From positions 1,550,001 through 1,614,000 of the forward strand of contig OZ244066.1 in NCBI GenBank assembly GCA_965215545.1: DNA of 64,000 bases, read 5' to 3'. The notes beneath the pieces are model-generated. The model ran no database searches, was not told where the DNA came from, and saw only the letters and a list, made by a program, of their open reading frames with translations. The DNA comes from MPNP01 sp965215545. Its GTDB lineage: Bacteria; Pseudomonadota; Alphaproteobacteria; Rhodobacterales; Rhodobacteraceae. Of the stretch, positions 27,187-35,787 are shown piece by piece. The number at the start of each line of letters is the position of its first letter. The first letter of the stretch is position 1. Both the position numbers and the translations under genes were made by a program.

Positions 27187-28533
27187 TGGTCATTCCTCAC
27201 CATGGCCTTGCTGTCCTGCCCCCCATGGGCCAATCGACGGCCGTCGCCGCCGAGCGACCCGCGCAGGAAATCATTCAAGGCAGCATGCCCATGCGTCGAC
27301 CCGTCCGCCGTCCGCCCGTCACCCGCACCGAAGCCGACCGCACCCGCCTGACCGCCATCGCCACCCACCCCTCGACCCGCCAGAAGCCCGTCTGGCGGGC
27401 CCGCATCATCCTCGCCCTCGGTGACGGCTGCGGGCCCACCGCGACCCTGCGCCGCACCGGCCCATCCCGGTCCACCCCCATCCCGGTCCACCCCCATCCC
27501 GGTCCCACCATCCGGCGCTGGTGGGACCGCGACCGCACCGAGGGTGTGGATGGTCTCTTGCGGGACGCCCCCGGGCCAGCCGCCGGTCCCTGCCGCCACC
27601 GTCCGGGCCATCATCGACCGCGCCATGGCGCCACCCCCGCCCCACCGCAGTCACCCGGACCCCCAGTTTCTGACCTGGGTGGGGCCCTGGCCGCCGCGAT
27701 CGGGGGCATCGCCCTCTCCACCGTCCAGGCCATCCTGCGCCGCCATGGTCTGAAGCCCCCCGGGGTCAAGACCCCAAACGGACCGTCATCGTGGGGGTCT
27801 CGAACGACCCCCGCTTCGGCCCGGATGCATGACGACAGGCTGGGGTCCATGATGGGGTGGGGCTGTCCACCAACCCGCCCGACCCTGCTGTCGTCCTCTC
27901 GGTCGATGACAAGACCCGGATCCAGGCCCTCGGTCGCACCCGGGTGCCCCGGCCACCGGTGCCGGGGCAGAGGGCCACCCGCACGCATGACGACCAACGC
28001 AACGGCACCACCACCTTGCTGGCGGCCCTCGATGTCGCCACCGGCACGGTGGTGGGCACGATGACGGACCGCCACCGCACCGAGGATGTCGGTGCCGTCC
28101 TCGATCCTGTGGCCGCCGGCCTTGCTCCCGAGACGGAGGTGCATGGCATCCTCGCCACCCTCTCGGCCCCCACGTCGGCCCCCCTCCCACGTCGGCCCGT
28201 GGCCATGCGTGGCTTGCGGCCCATCCCCCGGGATCGAACCACCGGGGGCCGTCCACGTCACGCCCACCTCGGCCTCCTGGATGCCTGCGGTGGAGGGCGT
28301 CGTCTCGCAACGGGCCCGGCAACGACGGAAGACCGCCATCGTCAATTCCCTTGACGACTGCCGGGCCGCCGTGGAAGCCTATATCGACCACCACAACGCC
28401 CCCAACGCTCATGAGGCACCCATGGGGGCCCGGCCCTGCCGCTGGCGCCGGGATCCGGATGACCTCGTGGCGTCCTCGCAGCGCGGGCACCGGCGGGAGG
28501 AGGAAAAACATGCATCTGCATAAGACTGACCAC
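27186..28533 (+). mobile_element. Decayed IS630-type element B, copy 1
   Basis: 1,348 bp bounded by TA on each side with short inverted ends (GTGGTCA... and ...TGACCAC). Transposase fragments in several plus-strand frames include TRTEADRTRLTAIATHPSTR, WWDRDRTEGVDGLLRDAPG, VVLSVDDKTRIQALGRT (first catalytic Asp), and VTPTSASWMPAVEGVV, which corresponds to the TSASWLNAVEG motif of IS630 transposases. At least four frameshifts are needed to join them, so it is inactive. Copies 2 and 3 lie at 32906-33927 and near 63086-63560, both inverted. Confidence 0.8.
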
Positions 28534-28535
28534 TA

Positions 28536-28814
28536 GCCCAGCGGATCCGCATCCAGATCGGCAAGCTGGAAGAGCTGGCTCTGGCCCTGCCCCGGGATGT
28601 CCTGGAGATCAATCTCGGGATTGCACCGGCGGCCGCTGAACGGCTGGCAGCGGATGCCGCCGAGACCCGGATGCGGTTTGCCTCCACCCTGATGCTGGCC
28701 GAGCAGTTGCAGGCCCAGAACATCTCTGGATCGAAATATCTGGTAAGGGCAGCGGCCGAAGACGAGCAGCCGCTTCTGGTCTTGCCGCACAAGCCGGTGC
28801 AGCGAGCGGCCTGA
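28536..28814 (+). pseudogene. C-terminal remnant of an unrecognised protein
   Basis: Directly after the element, one frame stays open for 92 codons (AQRIRIQIGKLEELALALPRD...) to a TGA. The segment is helical and Glu/Ala/Leu-rich (PAAAERLAADAAETRMRFASTLMLAEQLQAQ) and looks protein-coding, but I do not recognise the family. It is out of frame with the DUF262 fragment on the far side of the IS, so it may come from a different gene brought alongside by rearrangement. Confidence 0.5.
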
Positions 28815-28945
28815 TCCGCACACGAACGTCCCAGAAAGGTCAAAGACTGTCGACGTAGGACGTGTCAAGGACGCAAGACCCCACCCCCGGACCTTGCAAC
28901 AGTCCACACCTATATTGGTGGTCGAGATGGCCTCTACGATGGGGC

Positions 28946-29547
28946 ATGCAGGTTGGTCTTCGCCATTTCGATTCGCAGACGCTTGACTGGCGCGCCGGGG
29001 GTCTCCGTTCCGGCGGTTTGAGTCGGCATGCCCTGTGCCGTGCGTTGTGCGTCCAGACGGCCTGGTGCAATGCGATGGGCAAGATGTGTCTGGCGGCGGC
29101 GAAGGCGCTGCCGGTGCTGGCGGCGCACCTTGGGTTGGAGCGTCCGCCCCTGGTGTGGCGCGGTGCCGGATCCGACCGTGGCACCTGCAGTCCCGGACGC
29201 TGCCATTCCCGCCCCCGTGGTGGTCTGTGCGCGGGCGGGTCTTGGGCCTGTGACGCTGGATCCGGTCGGAACGCCATGGTGTCCTCGGTGGGATCGGTTT
29301 TGGCGCGGCGACCTGGACACTGCGCCCGCGGGATGACTGGATCAGCGGGTCCGCCGCGGCCCGCGCGGCCAACCTCGGTCGCGTGATCTGCAACCACCGC
29401 TTGCTCCTGCTCTCCGGTGTCCGGGTGGCTGGGCTGGCCTCGGCGGTCCTCCATCTGGCGACAGCGCGGGTGGCGGACGACTGGGTGGCGCGGTATGCGG
29501 TGCGCGTCCGGGCCTTGGCGGCGGGCTGGCGTGCTATAGTTCCGTGA
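28946..29547 (+). pseudogene. DruA-like (DUF4338) protein, decayed
   Basis: The first frame has GLRHFDSQTLDWRAGG and SRHALCRALCVQTAWCNAMGK, resembling the SRxxLSRxxCxxxxWxNxxG opening of DUF4338. After frameshifts, the last 90 codons read FGAATWTLRPRDDWISGS and AARAANLGRVICNHRLLLL and VRVAGLASAVLHLATARVADDW, a clear match to the core of DruA-like proteins. It ends prematurely at 29547. These proteins occur both as defence components and fused to transposases, so its origin is uncertain. The last part is duplicated, inverted, at 40571-40905. Confidence 0.68.
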
Positions 29548-29588
29548 AGGCGGCCGGCCAGAAACTGCTGGACGCTGCGGCCTGAAGG
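29254..29588 (+). repeat. Inverted duplicate Z, copy 1 (DruA-like 3' part)
   Basis: About 335 bp nearly identical to the reverse complement of 40571-40905. It begins near GACGCTGGATCCGGTCGG and ends at GGACGCTGCGGCCTGAAG, covering the 3' half of the DruA-like pseudogene. The two copies are 11 kb apart in opposite orientation. Confidence 0.8.
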
Positions 29589-29599
29589 TGGTCTCGCCA

Positions 29600-29628
29600 T
29601 TGACCCATCGCGCCCCCTGGTGTAGGGT
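29600..29628 (+). promoter_or_regulatory. Candidate promoter of the coiled-coil anchor gene
   Basis: TTGACC, a 17-bp spacer and TAGGGT lie just upstream of the start codon at 29635, so transcription would begin within a few bases of the ATG, giving an almost leaderless mRNA. The whole promoter is conserved inside the inverted repeat copy at 35.3-35.8 kb. Confidence 0.45.
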
Positions 29629-29634
29629 GTCGGC

Positions 29635-30006
29635 ATGGATCCCGAGCCCGACATTCACGATCTGGCCAGGCAAGTGGCCGTGATGGAGCAGAGCATGGAG
29701 ACAATGCAGGCCAATCTGACCGCTACCCTGGAAGGCTTCCGGACGGATCAGGCCAGGTTGCGCGAGACCATGGCCCACTGGAAGACCGACATGGCCCACT
29801 GGAAGACCGACATGGCCAAGCGGGATGCCGAAGCCGCCAATGCTGCCGCCAGGCGGGACACGGACATGGCCAAGCGGGATGCCGAAGCCGCCAATGCTGC
29901 CGCCAGGCGGGACACGGACATGGCCCGCCGGGAAACCCGGCTTGTGTTCTACATGGTTGCCATCGTCACCCTCGGATTCACGATCTTCGGCTTTGTGACC
30001 GCCTGA
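29635..30006 (+). CDS. Small coiled-coil protein with C-terminal membrane anchor, copy 1
   Basis: 123 residues. Residues about 5-40 form a heptad-like helix (HDLARQVAVMEQSMETMQANL); then come two copies of MAHWKTD, two copies of an 18-residue unit MAKRDAEAANAAARRDTD, and a single hydrophobic C-terminal segment (LVFYMVAIVTLGFTIFGFV). The layout suggests an oligomer anchored by its tail to the inner membrane. No catalytic motif is visible and I do not recognise a named family. A second copy at 35417-35734 lacks one 18-residue unit. Confidence 0.6.
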   Translation: MDPEPDIHDLARQVAVMEQSMETMQANLTATLEGFRTDQARLRETMAHWKTDMAHWKTDMAKRDAEAANAAARRDTDMAKRDAEAANAAARRDTDMARRETRLVFYMVAIVTLGFTIFGFVTA

Positions 30007-30101
30007 CGCAAGCCGTGACAGGTCCCTCCCGTGACTGATGGCAACCGACCGCGCCCTGACCACGGTTGACAATCGGCTCACCGACGTCAGGACGGCTAGT
30101 A

Positions 30102-31539
30102 TCCCAACATCACTGAATTGATGCCATTGGTTGTCCTCACGCTTCCAATCCGTGACGATCTCGTCTCATCACGGCCCCAATCAAGCACACGTCGCCCCGA
30201 TGGGCCGCCCCGCGGCGGCCCATCGGGGCGGACAGACACCCAAAGGCAGGTATCCATGACACCCAAAGGCAGGTATCCATGACAGCAGAAGACAGGACCA
30301 TCACAGCAGGCCGCACGATCGACAGGGTGACACTGGCGACCGATGAGCGCACCCGGCTCCAGGCGATCATCGACAGCGGCAAGGGGTCAAGGGAACGCCG
30401 CCCACCCCATCACCCCTGGGGCCCATAGCCTCCTCCTGGCCGACCCCGACCGCACGGGAGGGCGTCGCAGGGATGCCGCCCCTCCCATCCCCCTCGGGCC
30501 GCTGGCCTCGGCGTGGGCACCGCAACGGTGGAACGGGTCCGCAAGCCATGTGGGCTGGACGGTCTGGCGGCCGCCCCCACCCCCTGGTCCTTGCCGGGCG
30601 CACGGTGCCGGTCAACCGCAAGGCGCGTCGCCTGGATGGAGCGGGGGAAGCCAGACTGACCATGCTGGCCGGTTCGGCACCACCCGCAGGCCGGGCCCAT
30701 CGGGCATCGCCACCCTGGGGACCCTGCCGCAGCTGGCCGATCCCAGAGGGTGCCGGGGTGGGGTGGCCCGCAAGGTCGCAGACACCATCTCCCGCTCCAC
30801 CGTCCACAGGACGCTCAAGACAACAGTCGCAAGCCCTGGCTGAGCCAGGGCTGGTGCCGTCCCCCCCAACAGAATGCCGACGTCGTCTGGGCCATGGAGG
30901 ATGGGCTCGAGGCCGACGGTCGGGACTTCGCCAGCGATGAGGTGCTGGTCTGCCTCGACGAGACCTCGAGGCAGCCGACCAGGGCGACCCGCACGCCCCT
31001 GCCGACGCGCCCGGGCCAGCCGGCGGCCGACGACTTCGAGTCCGAGCGCAATGGCACCGCCAATCTCGTCATGCTGACGGCGCCCCTGGCGGGCTGGCGG
31101 CCTGGCAAGGTCACCGACCGGCGCACCCGGCAGGACTTTGCCCATGTCCTCAGGGACCGCGCCGATGTCCATGTCCCCGACAAGACGATCGTGCTGGTCA
31201 TGGACACTCTCGACACCCACACCCTGTCGACACTCGACGACACCGTCCCGCCGGCCGAGGCCCGGCGCCTGGCCCCAGGGGTGGCAAGGGATCGGGGTTC
31301 GAGGTCCATCCCACGCCCCGCCACGGCTCCTGGCTCAACATCGCCGAGATCGAGATCACTGGGCTGGTGCGCCAGTGTCTCGATCGTCGGATCCCCGACC
31401 GGGCGACGCTGGTGCGGGAGGTGGCGGCCTGGCCGGCGCGGCGCCATGCGGACAGGACGCCGGTGACCTGGCGGTTCCGGACCGAGGATGCCCGGATCAA
31501 GCTGACGTCGCTGTCTCCATCAGTTCAATGATGGTGGGA
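30102..31539 (+). mobile_element. Decayed IS630-type element A, copy 1
   Basis: 1,438 bp flanked by TA, with left end TCCCAACATCACTGAATTG and right end pairing to it (CAATGATGGTGGGA). Fragments of the transposase seen intact in copy 3 are recognisable: TIDRVTLATDERTRLQAIID at the start and LVCLDETSRQPTRATRTPLP in the catalytic part. Several C-rich blocks replace coding sequence, the A7 slippery run is broken, and multiple frameshifts occur. It shares these lesions with copy 2, so the two descend from one already damaged ancestor. Confidence 0.88.
30193..30230 (+). promoter_or_regulatory. 17-bp hairpin in the IS630-A leader, copy 1
   Basis: CGCCCCGATGGGCCGCC pairs perfectly with its complement around CCGC. 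It lies between the left end and the transposase start, as in copy 3. Such structures in insertion sequences can block expression from outside transcripts; that role is an inference here. Confidence 0.55.
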
Positions 31540-31555
31540 TAGTAGGGCCAAGGAC

Positions 31556-31738
31556 TCAATCGTTGCTTGTGCCATCGCAACATGGCCGGACGCTACATTT
31601 TGCTCGAACCTCGAACCATTGAATCATATCAAAGAATTCCAGTGGGCAATTCTTGAAACGCTTTTTCATGGCGCACGATTCCTGTGGAGAACGCGTTGAG
31701 GTAATGTCTCGTCCCGAGTTGCGGAGATTGCTCCACAC
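31556..31738 (-). pseudogene. Possible IS481-type transposase scrap
   Basis: A low-GC 200-bp stretch whose minus strand contains SPQESCAMKKRFKNCPLEFF, which resembles the segment before the first catalytic Asp in IS481-family transposases (KRFKxxPxGFFHID). Nothing else of such a gene is present. The match is short, so this is tentative. Confidence 0.3.
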
Positions 31739-32086
31739 CTAAGGGCCTGCCCCGAGCCTGTCAATCGTTGTGTTCTTCCGCCGTTCCCTCGCCTCCTCCG
31801 CCCGCACCTTGCGACACTCGGCACAGCGATAACGGCCGTCGGACGGCTGGCCACGCTCGCGGCACAGCCCAGCGACCACGCGGGCAGCCTTGATGCGGGC
31901 AATCGAGCGGGCCTGACGGGTCGGCATGATCGGTCTCCTCTGTGTCCGGGTCAGGCGGCAGCGCAGGTCGCTCTTGGCCTCGGTGGACTTCCACAGAGCG
32001 CCGATCAGCTCGCCGTCCCGGTACACCGGGCACTCGATGGATTCGCAGTCTCGGGAGAGTACCACAAAGTGTGGGTCATCCAACAT
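31739..32086 (-). CDS. Hypothetical protein with Cys-pair segment
   Basis: 115 residues if started at 32086 (MLDDPHFVVLSRDCESIECPVYRDGELIG...). The C-terminal half has CRERGQPSDGRYRCAECRKVRAEEARERRK, a possible zinc-ribbon-like pair followed by a basic helix; a shorter form starting at 31930 (MPTRQARSIARIKAARVV) is possible. Family not recognised; such small proteins are common in phage-derived segments. An imperfect 21/22-nt inverted repeat brackets its 5' end. Confidence 0.45.
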   Translation of the reverse strand: MLDDPHFVVLSRDCESIECPVYRDGELIGALWKSTEAKSDLRCRLTRTQRRPIMPTRQARSIARIKAARVVAGLCRERGQPSDGRYRCAECRKVRAEEARERRKNTTIDRLGAGP

Positions 32087-32147
32087 GCGAGACTCCTGTT
32101 GCCATCACAGATCAAACGCAATTGCCCCACACTTTTGCGGTACTCTC
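32055..32147. repeat. Imperfect inverted repeat at the 5' end of the Cys-pair gene
   Basis: GAGAGTACCACAAAGTGTGGG at 32055-32075 faces CCCACACTTTTGCGGTACTC and two more bases at 32126-32147; the arms differ by one substitution and one inserted base. The first arm is inside the first codons of the minus-strand gene and the other upstream of it, so a hairpin would sequester the start region. Confidence 0.5.
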
Positions 32148-32256
32148 CAGCATTCAGAACAGGTTCAGCACCGATCGTACCCCAGCCGCTCGATGGCCAA
32201 AGTCCCCACAAGCAATCCCGGACAAGTACGGATTCAGCCGCGCTTGACGGTGGAGG

Positions 32257-32472
32257 TCATCCGACGACCAGGCGCGCCAGCGCCACAATGACGGCAATTG
32301 CCAAGCCGATGATGGCCCAGAGGAGTCGGTTGTCCCGTTTGGCTGTCTCGATGTCCCGGCGGGCCATGTCGGCCCGCAGTCGGTCCAGGGCACTCTCATA
32401 TTCCGCTTGATGTGTGTTCATGCGTTCCTCCAGCCGGGCCAGTCGTTCACGGATGTCGCCATCATCTGCCAT
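32257..32472 (-). CDS. Small coiled-coil protein with C-terminal anchor, relative
   Basis: 71 residues from the ATG at 32472: ADDGDIRERLARLEERMNTH and EYESALDRLRADMARRDIETAKRDN form a charged coiled coil, followed by a hydrophobic tail LLWAIIGLAIAVIVALARLVV. Same plan as the duplicated genes at 29635 and 35417, and ADMARRDIETAKRD resembles their repeat unit. The frame extends to 32508, but the shorter start avoids an atypical Cys/Pro-rich head. Function unknown. Confidence 0.55.
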   Translation of the reverse strand: MADDGDIRERLARLEERMNTHQAEYESALDRLRADMARRDIETAKRDNRLLWAIIGLAIAVIVALARLVVG

Positions 32473-32689
32473 GCATCCAGCGTAGCACCCGGCGGGCGGG
32501 TCTGTCAAAAGGATGGCTCAGGATTTCGTCGGTGACCATCAGTGCATGGTGCCCTGACGTCCATTCCTTGTTTCCCCTCCGCTCTCTCTGGCAAAGATGA
32601 CAGCGTAAGCGCAAATGTGGCCCGGCACCTGCCCGGGTCCCGTCGGCACCGTCCGGGAGGATCCCCATGGTCACGCACACACTCGGGGC

Positions 32690-32905
32690 GTGAGCGCCAA
32701 CTTCACCTCCGGCAGCGTCTGGACCGGTGACAACCTGCCCATCCTGCGCGGCAGGAACAGTGCCTGTGTCGACCTGATCTGTCTCGACCCACCCTTCAAC
32801 TCGAACCGCACCTATGAGCCCCCCATCGGCCCGAAGGCCGCCGGGGCCTCCTTCAAGGATGCCTGGACGCTCGATGATGCCGATGTGCATGAACATGGCG
32901 ATCCA
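32690..32905 (+). pseudogene. DNA methyltransferase, N-terminal fragment
   Basis: From a GTG the frame reads SGSVWTGDNLPILRGRNSAC and VDLICLDPPFNSNRTYEPPIG, then KAAGASFKDAWTLDD. The DPPF catalytic motif and GDNL(x)ILRG lead are typical of adenine-specific (beta-class, type III Mod-like) methyltransferases. The gene is cut off by IS630-B copy 2 after about 70 codons and the remainder is not in the window. Confidence 0.8.
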
Positions 32906-33927
32906 GTGGTTGTTTCGATATAGATATTTCCATTTCCTCCAGCCGCCGGTGCCCGCGCTTCCAGGACGCCACGCGGTCATCCGGGTCCCGGCACCAGCGG
33001 CAGGGCCGGGCCCCCATGGGTGCCTCATGAGCGTTGGGGGCGTTGGGGTGCGCGATGTACCTTTCCACCGCCGCGATGCACTCGTCAAGGGCGTTGACAA
33101 TGGCGGGCGTGCGCCGTTGCCGGGCCCGTTGCGAGACGACCCCCGCCACGGCAGGCATCCACGATGCCGAGGTCGGGGTGCAATGGACGGTCCCCAATGG
33201 TTCGATCCCGGGGGGTGCGCCTTGCGCCAGGCATGGCCACTGGCTGACGTGGGGGGGGGCCGAGAGGGTGTCGAGGATGCCATGGACCGCCGTCTCGGGA
33301 GCAAGGCCCGCCGCGACATGATCAAGGACGGCACCGACATCCTCGGTGCGGTGGCGGTCCGTCATCGTGCCGACCCCCCTGGCCGGTGGCCACATCGAGG
33401 GCCGCCAGCAAGGTGGTGGTGCCGTTGCGCTTATCGTCGTGCGTGTGGGTCTCGGCATGGCCCGGGGCCGGTGGCAGGGGCGTCTGCGTCCGTCCCAGGG
33501 CCTGGATCGGGGTCGTCTCGTCAACCGAGAGGACGACAGCATGGTCGGGCGGGTTGGTGTCCAGCCCCTCCCCATCATGGACCCCGGCCTGTCCGTTCTG
33601 CCGGGCCGAAGCGGGGATCGTTCGAGATCCCCACGATGACGGTCAGGCTGGGGTCTTGACCCGATGGGGCCTTGCCGGTCCAGTGACTGCGGTTGGGCGG
33701 GGTGGCGCCATGGCGCGGTCCATGCTGGCCCGGACCGTGGTGGCGGGGATGGGCGCCGTGGTGATGGCGGGTGGTGTCGGCGTCGGTGTGGGTGAAGGGG
33801 GGTCGGCGGATGGGTCGATGCATGGGCATGCTGCCCTGGATGGTGTCTTGTGCGATTCGCTCTGTGGCGACGGCAGCCGATGGGCCCATGGGGGCAGGAC
33901 AGCAAGGCTATGGTGAGGAGTGACCAC
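32906..33927 (-). mobile_element. Decayed IS630-type element B, copy 2
   Basis: 1,022 bp, inverted relative to copy 1, ending GTGACCAC-TA on the right. Minus-strand fragments include VPTITSASWM-like PTSASWMPAVAGVVSQRAR and RWCRDPDDRVASWKRGHRRLEEM. About 320 bp shorter than copy 1, so internally deleted. It interrupts a methyltransferase gene, and an IS630-A copy starts only five bases beyond its right end. Confidence 0.78.
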
Positions 33928-33932
33928 TAGTA

Positions 33933-35321
33933 TCCCAACATCACTGAATTGATGCGATTTGATGGCCCGCACGCTGCCAATCCGTGACAGTCTTGTCTCA
34001 TCTCTGCCCCAACCAAGCACAAACCAAAGGCAGGTATCCATGACAGCAGACAACACGACGACCCAAGCGGCGCCACCCGTCACAGCGGGCCGCACGATCG
34101 ACAGGGTGACACTGGCGACCGATGAGCGCACCCGGCTCCAGGCGATCATCGACAGCGGCAAGGGGTCAAGGGGATGCCGCCCACCCCATCACCCCTGGGG
34201 CCCATAGCCTCCTCCTGGCCGACACCGACCGCACGGGAGGGCGTCGCAGGGATGCCGCCCACCCCATCCCCCCCCGGGGGCCGCTGGCCTCGGTGTCGGG
34301 ACGGCAACGGTGGAACGGGTCCGCAAGCCATGTGGGCTGGACGGTCTGGAGGCCGCCCCCACCCCCTGGTCCTTGCCGGGCGCACGGTGCCGGTCAACCG
34401 CAAGGCGCGTCGCCTGGATGGAGCGGGGGAAGCCAGACTGACCATGCTGGCCGGTTCGGCACCACCCGCAGGCCGGGCCCATCGGGCATCGCCACCCTGG
34501 GGACCCTGCCGCGGCTGGCCGACCCCAGGGGGTGCCGGGGTGGGGTGGCCCGCAAGGTCGCAGACACCATCTCCCGCTCCACCGTCCACAGGACGCTCAA
34601 GACAACAGTCGCAAGCCCTGGCTGAGCCAGGGCTGGTGCCGTCCCCCCCAACAGAATGCCGACGTCGTCTGGGCCATGGAGGATGGGCTCGAGACCGACG
34701 GTCGGGACTTCGCCAGCGATGAGGTGCTGGTCTGCCTTGACGAGACCTCGAGGCAGCCGACCAGGGCGACCCGCACGCCCCTGCCGACGCGCCCGGGCCC
34801 GCCGGCGGCCTGTGACTTCGAGTCCGAGCGCAATGGCACCGCCAATCTCGTCATGCTGACGGCGCCCCTGGCGGGCTGGCGGCCTGGCAAGGTCACCGAC
34901 CGCAGGACCCGGCAGGACTTTGCCCATGTCCTCAGGGACCGCGCCGATGTCCATGTCCCCGGCAAGACGATCGTGCTGGTCATGGACACTCTCGACACCC
35001 ACACCCTGTCGACGCTCGACGACACCGTCCCGCCGGCCGAGGCCCGGCGCCTGGCCCCAGGGGTGGCAAGGGATCGGGGTTCGAGATCCATCCCACGCCC
35101 CGCCACGGCTCCTGGCTCAACATCGCCGAGATCGAGATCACTGTGCTGGTGCGCCAGTGTCTCGATCGTCGGATCCCCGACCGGGCGACGCTGGTGCGGG
35201 AGGTGGCGGCCTGGCCGGCGCGGCGCCATGCGGACAGGACGCCGGTGACCTGGCGGTTCCGGACCGAGGATGCCCGGATCAAGCTGACGCCGCTGTCTCC
35301 ATCAGTTCAATGATGTTGGTA
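33933..35321 (+). mobile_element. Decayed IS630-type element A, copy 2
   Basis: 1,389 bp, TA on both sides, left end TCCCAACATCACTGAATTG identical to copy 1. It shares nearly all lesions with copy 1 (same C-rich replacement blocks, same broken slippery run), but lacks the leader hairpin. Fragments such as VLVCLDETSRQPTRATRTP and FAHVLRDRADVHVPGKTIVL show the transposase origin. Not active by itself. Confidence 0.87.
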
Positions 35322-35771
35322 TACTAGCCGTCCTGACGTCGGTGAGCCGATTGTCAACCGTGGTCAGGGCGCGGTCGGTTGCCATCGGTCACGGGAGGGA
35401 CCTGTCACGGCTTGCGTCAGGCGGTCACAAAGCCGAAGATCGTGAATCCGAGGGTGACGATGGCAACCATGTAGAACACAAGCCGGGTTTCCCGGCGGGC
35501 CATGTCCGTGTCCCGCCTGGCGGCAGCATTGGCGGCTTCGGCATCCCGCTTGGCCATGTCGGTCTTCCAGTGGGCCATGTCGGTCTTCCAGTGGGCCATG
35601 GTCTCGCGCAACCTGGCCTGATCCGTCCGGAAGCCTTCCAGGGTAGCGGTCAGATTGGCCTGCATTGTCTCCATGCTCTGCTCCATCACGGCCACTTGCC
35701 TGGCCAGATCGTGAATGTCGGGCTCGGGATCCATGCCGACACCCTACACCAGGGGGCGCGATGGGTCAATG
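35322..35771 (-). repeat. Inverted duplicate X, copy 2
   Basis: Reverse complement of 29598-30101 minus one 54-bp unit, containing the second coiled-coil gene and its promoter. It abuts the right end of IS630-A copy 2 through TACTAG. Confidence 0.85.
35417..35734 (-). CDS. Small coiled-coil protein with C-terminal membrane anchor, copy 2
   Basis: 105 residues, essentially identical to the product of 29635-30006 except that only one of the two 18-residue MAKRDAEAANAAARRDTD units is present. The double MAHWKTD, the final MARRETR and the C-terminal membrane segment are retained, as is the near-leaderless promoter. Preservation of frame despite loss of 54 nt suggests that repeat number is tolerated or selected. 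Confidence 0.58.
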   Translation of the reverse strand: MDPEPDIHDLARQVAVMEQSMETMQANLTATLEGFRTDQARLRETMAHWKTDMAHWKTDMAKRDAEAANAAARRDTDMARRETRLVFYMVAIVTLGFTIFGFVTA

Positions 35772-35787
35772 ACGGGAACCGGCTCGG

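Larger units (their letters stand above)
29598..30101 (+). repeat. Inverted duplicate X, copy 1
   Basis: 504 bp holding a promoter, the 123-residue coiled-coil gene and its downstream region up to the CTAGTA at which an IS630-A copy begins. The reverse complement recurs at 35322-35771 and is 54 bp shorter, exactly one coiled-coil repeat unit. The copy here meets the left end of IS630-A; the other meets a right end. Confidence 0.85.

Noticed and set aside
27040..28814. Simple interruption of one DUF262 gene by IS630-B copy 1
   Set aside because: Removing the element and one TA leaves an in-frame TAG, the downstream frame is offset, and the downstream segment does not resemble DUF262.
30750..31466. 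A functional 238-residue transposase inside IS630-A copy 1
   Set aside because: The frame is a mixture of shifted segments; the catalytic residues do not remain in one frame and the equivalent of copy 3 is broken.
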